Positions 59,501-64,000 of a stretch of 64,000 nucleotides of DNA are shown piece by piece (the first letter of the stretch is position 1; each line of letters starts with the position of its first letter). Position numbers and translations under genes: made by a program. Below the pieces are notes generated by a model that made no database searches, was not told where the DNA came from, and saw only the letters and a program-made list of their open reading frames with translations. The DNA comes from Membranipora membranacea. Its lineage: Eukaryota > Bryozoa > Gymnolaemata > Cheilostomatida > Membraniporidae. The DNA lies in the NCBI GenBank assembly GCA_914767715.1, contig OU612072.1, forward strand, positions 20,770,001-20,834,000. Reading direction: 5' to 3'.

Positions 59501-60400
59501 TACACACTTTTCTTACATCTACCAGGTGGAATTTGTCCACAGCTGACTAATTCAGCTTAGACCTGCCGTCCGTATTTAAGCTTATAAGATGGTTGGTGAG
59601 AACTTGCTTCCAGACAGTCAGACAGGGGTTAAGGAAAATTGAAGACTACAGCGGGGGGGGACAAAAAATTTAATTTATATCAGATGATGAGATAAACTAG
59701 AATGACACTATGTAATTGAGTAAGGAAGTCTGCAATACCATGTGTTACAATCAGAAAGCGATGGGGTTTAGGAGGCAGGCACAGGGTACAGCCCCCAACC
59801 CTCTTATCCTACAAAACTTTTCTTTATTTTCAGAGCTCACTAGAACTAAAGTAGCATATGTCAGCCAACCGGTCTTTCATTACTATCCGTCGTCTTACTT
59901 TCGTACTACCTAACCTGGCAACCGCATCATATACATAATAAGTGCGTCAAACCCTCGATTCACTGTGATAGATCTTTACATTGTTGCATGAGAATGTCTT
60001 ATCAATGCTAAGTTCAATAGGCAGTGAATTCAGTAAAGTCACACATTCTGATCTACATAAAGTATAAATACTTTACGCACTTAGTGTACACGCGTCTGAC
60101 TTCTGATAAGAGCACTGAGCGGGCCTTTCACTTGTTGTTTTGGAATAATGTTGAGGCACGTTTCTCTTATCAATGTTATTATAGCAAGGTCAGTAATAAA
60201 GACAACATCCCATCGCATGGTCAATAATTCAGCATTATTATATTACCAAATGGCTTGCGTCACACATCTGATAAGAGCACAGTATTAACCACGCACTGCT
60301 AGTTGCTGAAAATAGTTGCTGCGACTCTCTCTTTATCAGTACAATTAATAGAACTTGGAAATAGCACACACTATCCTCCATCTAACCGCCTAGCATGGCA
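56600..60400. repeat. Degenerate repeat array rich in TGATAAG/CTTATCA motifs
   Basis: At least four diverged units share the same order of landmarks: CTTATCAATGCTAAG; TTGATAAGAGAACC; CTTATCAATGTAAATATT with AAGGTCAGTAATAC; GTCTCATGGTCT; ACAACTGATAAGAGCAC; GTGTCTTATCAGTG. Examples are near 56700, 57432-57740, 58583-58870, 59199-59430 and 59998-60345. No coding frames. TGATAAG fits a GATA-factor site; any regulatory role is inference. Confidence 0.8.
58641..58782. repeat. Near-perfect inverted repeat (66-bp arms, 9-bp loop)
   Basis: 58641-58706 and 58717-58782 are reverse complements with about two mismatches, including GTCTCACGGTCTCCCGTGAT and GGTCAGTAATACAGGCAATG. Sister units in the array lack the second arm, so it is a local inverted duplication. 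Confidence 0.95.
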
Positions 60401-60640
60401 TAGCTCCTTTCTCCCTGGTTTAAAGTTTGCATTGTATCATAGGCCCAAACAAATACTTGCTAAAATTTAAAGGTGTACCTTCTTTTGAAAACTGAAAGTG
60501 ACAGACAGGCAAATTCGCATTAACAAGCCTAAGCGTGCCTTTACAGGCAGATCGAATTGGTATTTATCACCCGAATTAGTCAAACGACTGCTGCGGATTC
60601 ATTAATCAAGTAACTAAATCATAATATACCCTAATATCAA

Positions 60641-63600
60641 CTATAGCTTCAGGCAAATGGGGTATCTCAGAATAGGTTGCTTTGTGCAAACACAGTGATA
60701 TCCTTCTTGATTTTCCGAGCCAAAACATATCTCAGGATTAAATATGATTCCACAGAACCCGACCAAAGAGATCACAGGTCCTAGGTATGACGAGAGGGTT
60801 CTTGACCTCCCTGATTCTCTTCGACACGACATCATTTGGGTACAGGGGAAATCCCTGACAATTAGTAATCTTCAATGGTTTTGTTATCATTGAGTTTTGT
60901 ATTAAGATTGATTATAAGGTAAAATATAGGACAAAAATTCATTCCGACAACATCAGCTTTACTGCAAATGTTGCTGTAAATTTCCTCTGCTATTGATTAA
61001 GGAATAATAGCATGTTGTAAAACGAAAGGAAGTAGGGGTTCTTAGAAGTAAGTAGGGTAGCACAGCCCCCTGACTAACCTCTGCTTCTATCCCCTATGTA
61101 ATAAATTTGAATCAAGCATCACACAATGAATCAATGGGATCGTGAGGTATATAAACTATTTAGGTAGCTTCTGTCATTATAATCGCTAAAGGCCAACACT
61201 GTAAAGTGATGCAACCTGGTTTAACTCGTTACTTTGTTAGACACAAGAATCTGTTCTCTTGTCATACTTCTTATTATGAAGACATGTCGAAGTCAGAACC
61301 AGCTCAGCGTACGCTCCTGCCTTAGTCTTAGTTGGATAAACCACCCTGTTGAATCATAGAAAGAGAGAAAGGTCTTGATACTGCTCAGTTTGTCTCTATA
61401 TTACTCCCTTCAGTTAGATAAAGAAAAAAAGATCTGAGACTGGCCACAGCAAGTATCATTAACTGGGGATTCCATAAGGATCCATTATGGCAGATAATTA
61501 CAAGTATGATTAAAACAAAGCTCGGCTAAATGAAATCACTCACGGTGGTATCCTAGTGATGAGAAGCATAGTCAGAATTGGGTATCTGCTCTCTTCAAGG
61601 AGGTTTTCTGTTAGTCTCTGCTTCAGTTCTACGGGGATTTCTGTAACTGTTCCGTCAAAAGTGACATCAGTAGACCAGGTTACTCTCAGAGTGTCATTCT
61701 CACAGCTCAGCTTAGCCTGAGAACTGACCTTAGGGTTGCAGTCTACAAACAATATTATAACAATGTCAGGAGGGCACTAAGCGTACATAGATACATATCA
61801 AAGAAGTTATAGGCATGACATTCGAATACACTCATTAGCATACTATATTTTATATTTATTGTTTGCTCTATTTTGTATTATTGGGCGATTTAAGGTGTGA
61901 TGGGGAATGATGACGTCAGTATTTGTAATTTCCTGTGACACATTAATACTGTGAAACTCAAACCATGAAGACGTCAAAGCACTTACTGTGTTGACATATT
62001 GCCTTTATCTGGTTGACATTGCTATTAGCGAGGCTTGTTAGAGTGGCGAAGGCAACCTTATCAGTTAGTACTGTACACTTTATATCATACTCAGCAACCA
62101 GCTCTATCTGTCTCAGCAACAAGTAATCTAAAATGTCAATAAATTATTAGTGATACCAGGTATTAAACTACTGCAAATGTTGAGTTCACCATCTTACTTA
62201 GTATCTGCACAATTTTGACTGAATAAGTTCAAACATGAGAGAATGAGTTTACTTGTCGTCGAAACTTAACCTACATAGAGAGCCCAATAGGGCAAGGATT
62301 AATGAATATAGCAAACATTGTGAGTTAAACTAAGTTAATGAAAATCATATTCTGGCTAGATTACAGAGAGTTGCTCAAATTATCTGTCAAATAAAACTAA
62401 ATTGATTGAAAATCTACAGGAACCTTCCAGAGGCTTTGAACTATGCAAGCAAAGCTTAACAAACTATAATACCATAAGAGTTTGTTCAGAGCTCCGGTTG
62501 AAATATATAATTGGGAAGGCTGTGAGTATGTTATGTTTTGTGTACAACAAGGTATTAAATTGACAAGCTCAAATTAACTCACCATTATTTATTACTATAA
62601 CATTTATAGTACAGTTGTCTTCATAAATCACATGAGTACCGACAGCTAAACTTGTGTTTACACTTGGAGTCACCTCGATAAACGCTCTCTCCTCATCAGA
62701 TGTCACATACAGTGTCATGTTTCTGTCCTGACAAGGCACTTTAGTTGTAGTTCCTAAAGATTAAAGTGAAGTTTCATCATTTGCGTGAGGATACTATTCA
62801 ATATAGGAGGACAAATAATGTCAGGTACAAATGCATTAAGTTTCAGATTTGAATTTAGGTACTTGTGTACCGAGTATTGAAGTGGTGTCTTTCATATAAC
62901 AGGCAGCAAGGTATTTCACTGGGTAGCCCGAAATAGCAATCAACTATTTATATTCATACCCACCGTTGTTTAAGACTATAATGTTTATAGTACAGTCGCT
63001 ATTTTGGATCACATGACTACCCACAGCGAGTCTAGTCTGTATGTCAGGAGTTATGTCCACTTGTGCTTGCTCCTCATCGGTTGTCACATAGACTGTCATG
63101 TTTCTGTCCTGACAAGGGGCTTTGGAGGTGGTCGTCTGTGTAGTTGTTGATGGTGTGGTAGTTGTAGGTATTGGCGTAGTTGTCAGTCTTGGATCTAGAA
63201 TGTTGGAATATTTAGTATTGTGGAGTCAATTTTGAAACACCTTTCAAACAAAATCAAAAGAATTTTAAAAATTGTGGTTTCAACAGGGATATAAACAGAA
63301 TTTCCAAGGCCGCTTCTCTACTTTATAATTTAATTATTTCATCTCATTCATTGGAGTAATCTTATTATGTGAGGCAAAAGTGGTAAACTTGATCATTGAC
63401 AATATTATATTTAGTAAAATCAGCTATTTGTTGTCTCACAAGATTATCAGGCGGGAATAGCTAAAGTGATAAAATGGACCAGCAAATATCACCTAAAAAT
63501 TTAACTTGAGATAACAGAGATATATATATACAGCGTACTCACACATGAACTGCTGGATCTTTTCGTATTGTCCGACGTACAAAGAACTATTAGTGATGAG

Positions 63601-64000
63601 CAGAGAGGTGGGAGAGCTCAGACATCCTGAGCAGAGATCCAGTGTAGATACTCTGTCTGAGTTCATGTCTACGAGTCGGATCCTCATATTGGCCCAGTCA
63701 GCCACCAGCAGTGTCTGATGTCCGATGAAAACGAGGCCATGTGGGTTGGAGAATAGAGAGTTTAGTAGAGAGCTGTCTGTGTAGCCTGAGTTCCTCGGTG
63801 ACCCGGATATAAGTGTTATTATCTTCTCTCTGTATGTGATACGGTAGAGAGCGTGGTACGCTGCTGTGACATACAGATCCCCGTTGTCATCCTGTGTCAG
63901 GTGTCTGATATGCTGGAGTCGGTCGGACTTAACGAAAGTACCGACAGAGGCGGAGCTTACATTGACTGTCCTCACAGCTTTGTTGTTGAAAACAGTGACG
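60641..64000 (-). CDS. NHL-propeller membrane-associated protein, partial at window edge
   Basis: Exons on the minus strand: 64000-63543 (open at the edge), 63194-62964, 62753-62583, 62127-61987, 61742-61544, 60854-60641, all with GT-AG borders and an unbroken frame. The first encodes NHL/SMP-type propeller blades (NGDLYVTAAYHALYRI, FSNPHGLVFIGHQTLLVADW). The second starts with a Thr-rich mucin-like linker. Exons two and three repeat one module: CQDRNMT, TDEE/SDEE, LAVGSHVI or LAVGTHVI, CTIN, NNG. Later exons add Cys pairs. The last has a hydrophobic stretch (YLGPVISLVGFCGIIF), then CVC and a stop at 60641-60643. The protein is likely extracellular and membrane-anchored. The full name is not known. 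Confidence 0.82.

Overview
This is an AT-rich, intron-containing, repeat-dense eukaryotic window. Split genes with GT-AG introns, extracellular NHL and transmembrane proteins, and several classes of animal-type DNA transposon suggest a marine invertebrate. A sponge or similar early-branching animal is my best guess, but the taxon is inferred and not proven. There is no sign of bacterial operons.

Layout. 1-2947 looks like a fragment of ribosomal DNA spacer: spaced motif copies, a GC-rich stretch, then the first 22 bases of 18S rRNA ending abruptly at 2947. A short retroposon with a U2-snRNA-like head sits in it. 2948-14179 is mostly non-coding with two MITEs and two small candidate exons. 14180-29822 is one giant fold-back element with arms built from ~353-bp satellite units. 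Its left terminus is split by an 11,057-bp CACTA/EnSpm transposon (14195-25251) with a 26-bp perfect TIR and an ATT target duplication. The CACTA element carries two convergent genes: a small coiled-coil protein (+) and a four-exon tnp2-type transposase (-) broken by two in-frame stops. A second satellite-armed inverted repeat (about 30675-40687, ~103-bp units) holds a complete Ty3/Gypsy-type LTR retrotransposon (33309-37572, TSD TGTGG).

Host-like genes. On the + strand, exons between 41043 and 46274 encode a single-pass membrane protein with a cysteine-containing ectodomain; two palindromic MITEs lie in one of its introns. A possible further exon at 30404 and a signal-peptide-like exon at 13733 lie upstream, so the satellite elements may sit in very large introns of a host gene, but the joins are not established. 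A small gene end with three exons lies at 49278-50194. From 60641 past the right edge, a minus-strand gene encodes an NHL beta-propeller, a Thr-rich linker, a duplicated exon module and a C-terminal hydrophobic segment.

Other mobile DNA: two hAT-type MITEs with perfect 8-bp duplications (8482-8867, 50365-51205), a third in the transposase intron, a pogo/Tigger-type element with an HTH fragment and a tRNA-like sequence inside it, and a pair of related MITEs at 7743 and 43766. At 56600-60400 a degenerate repeat array carries TGATAAG motifs over and over in both orientations and contains a near-perfect 66-bp-arm hairpin.
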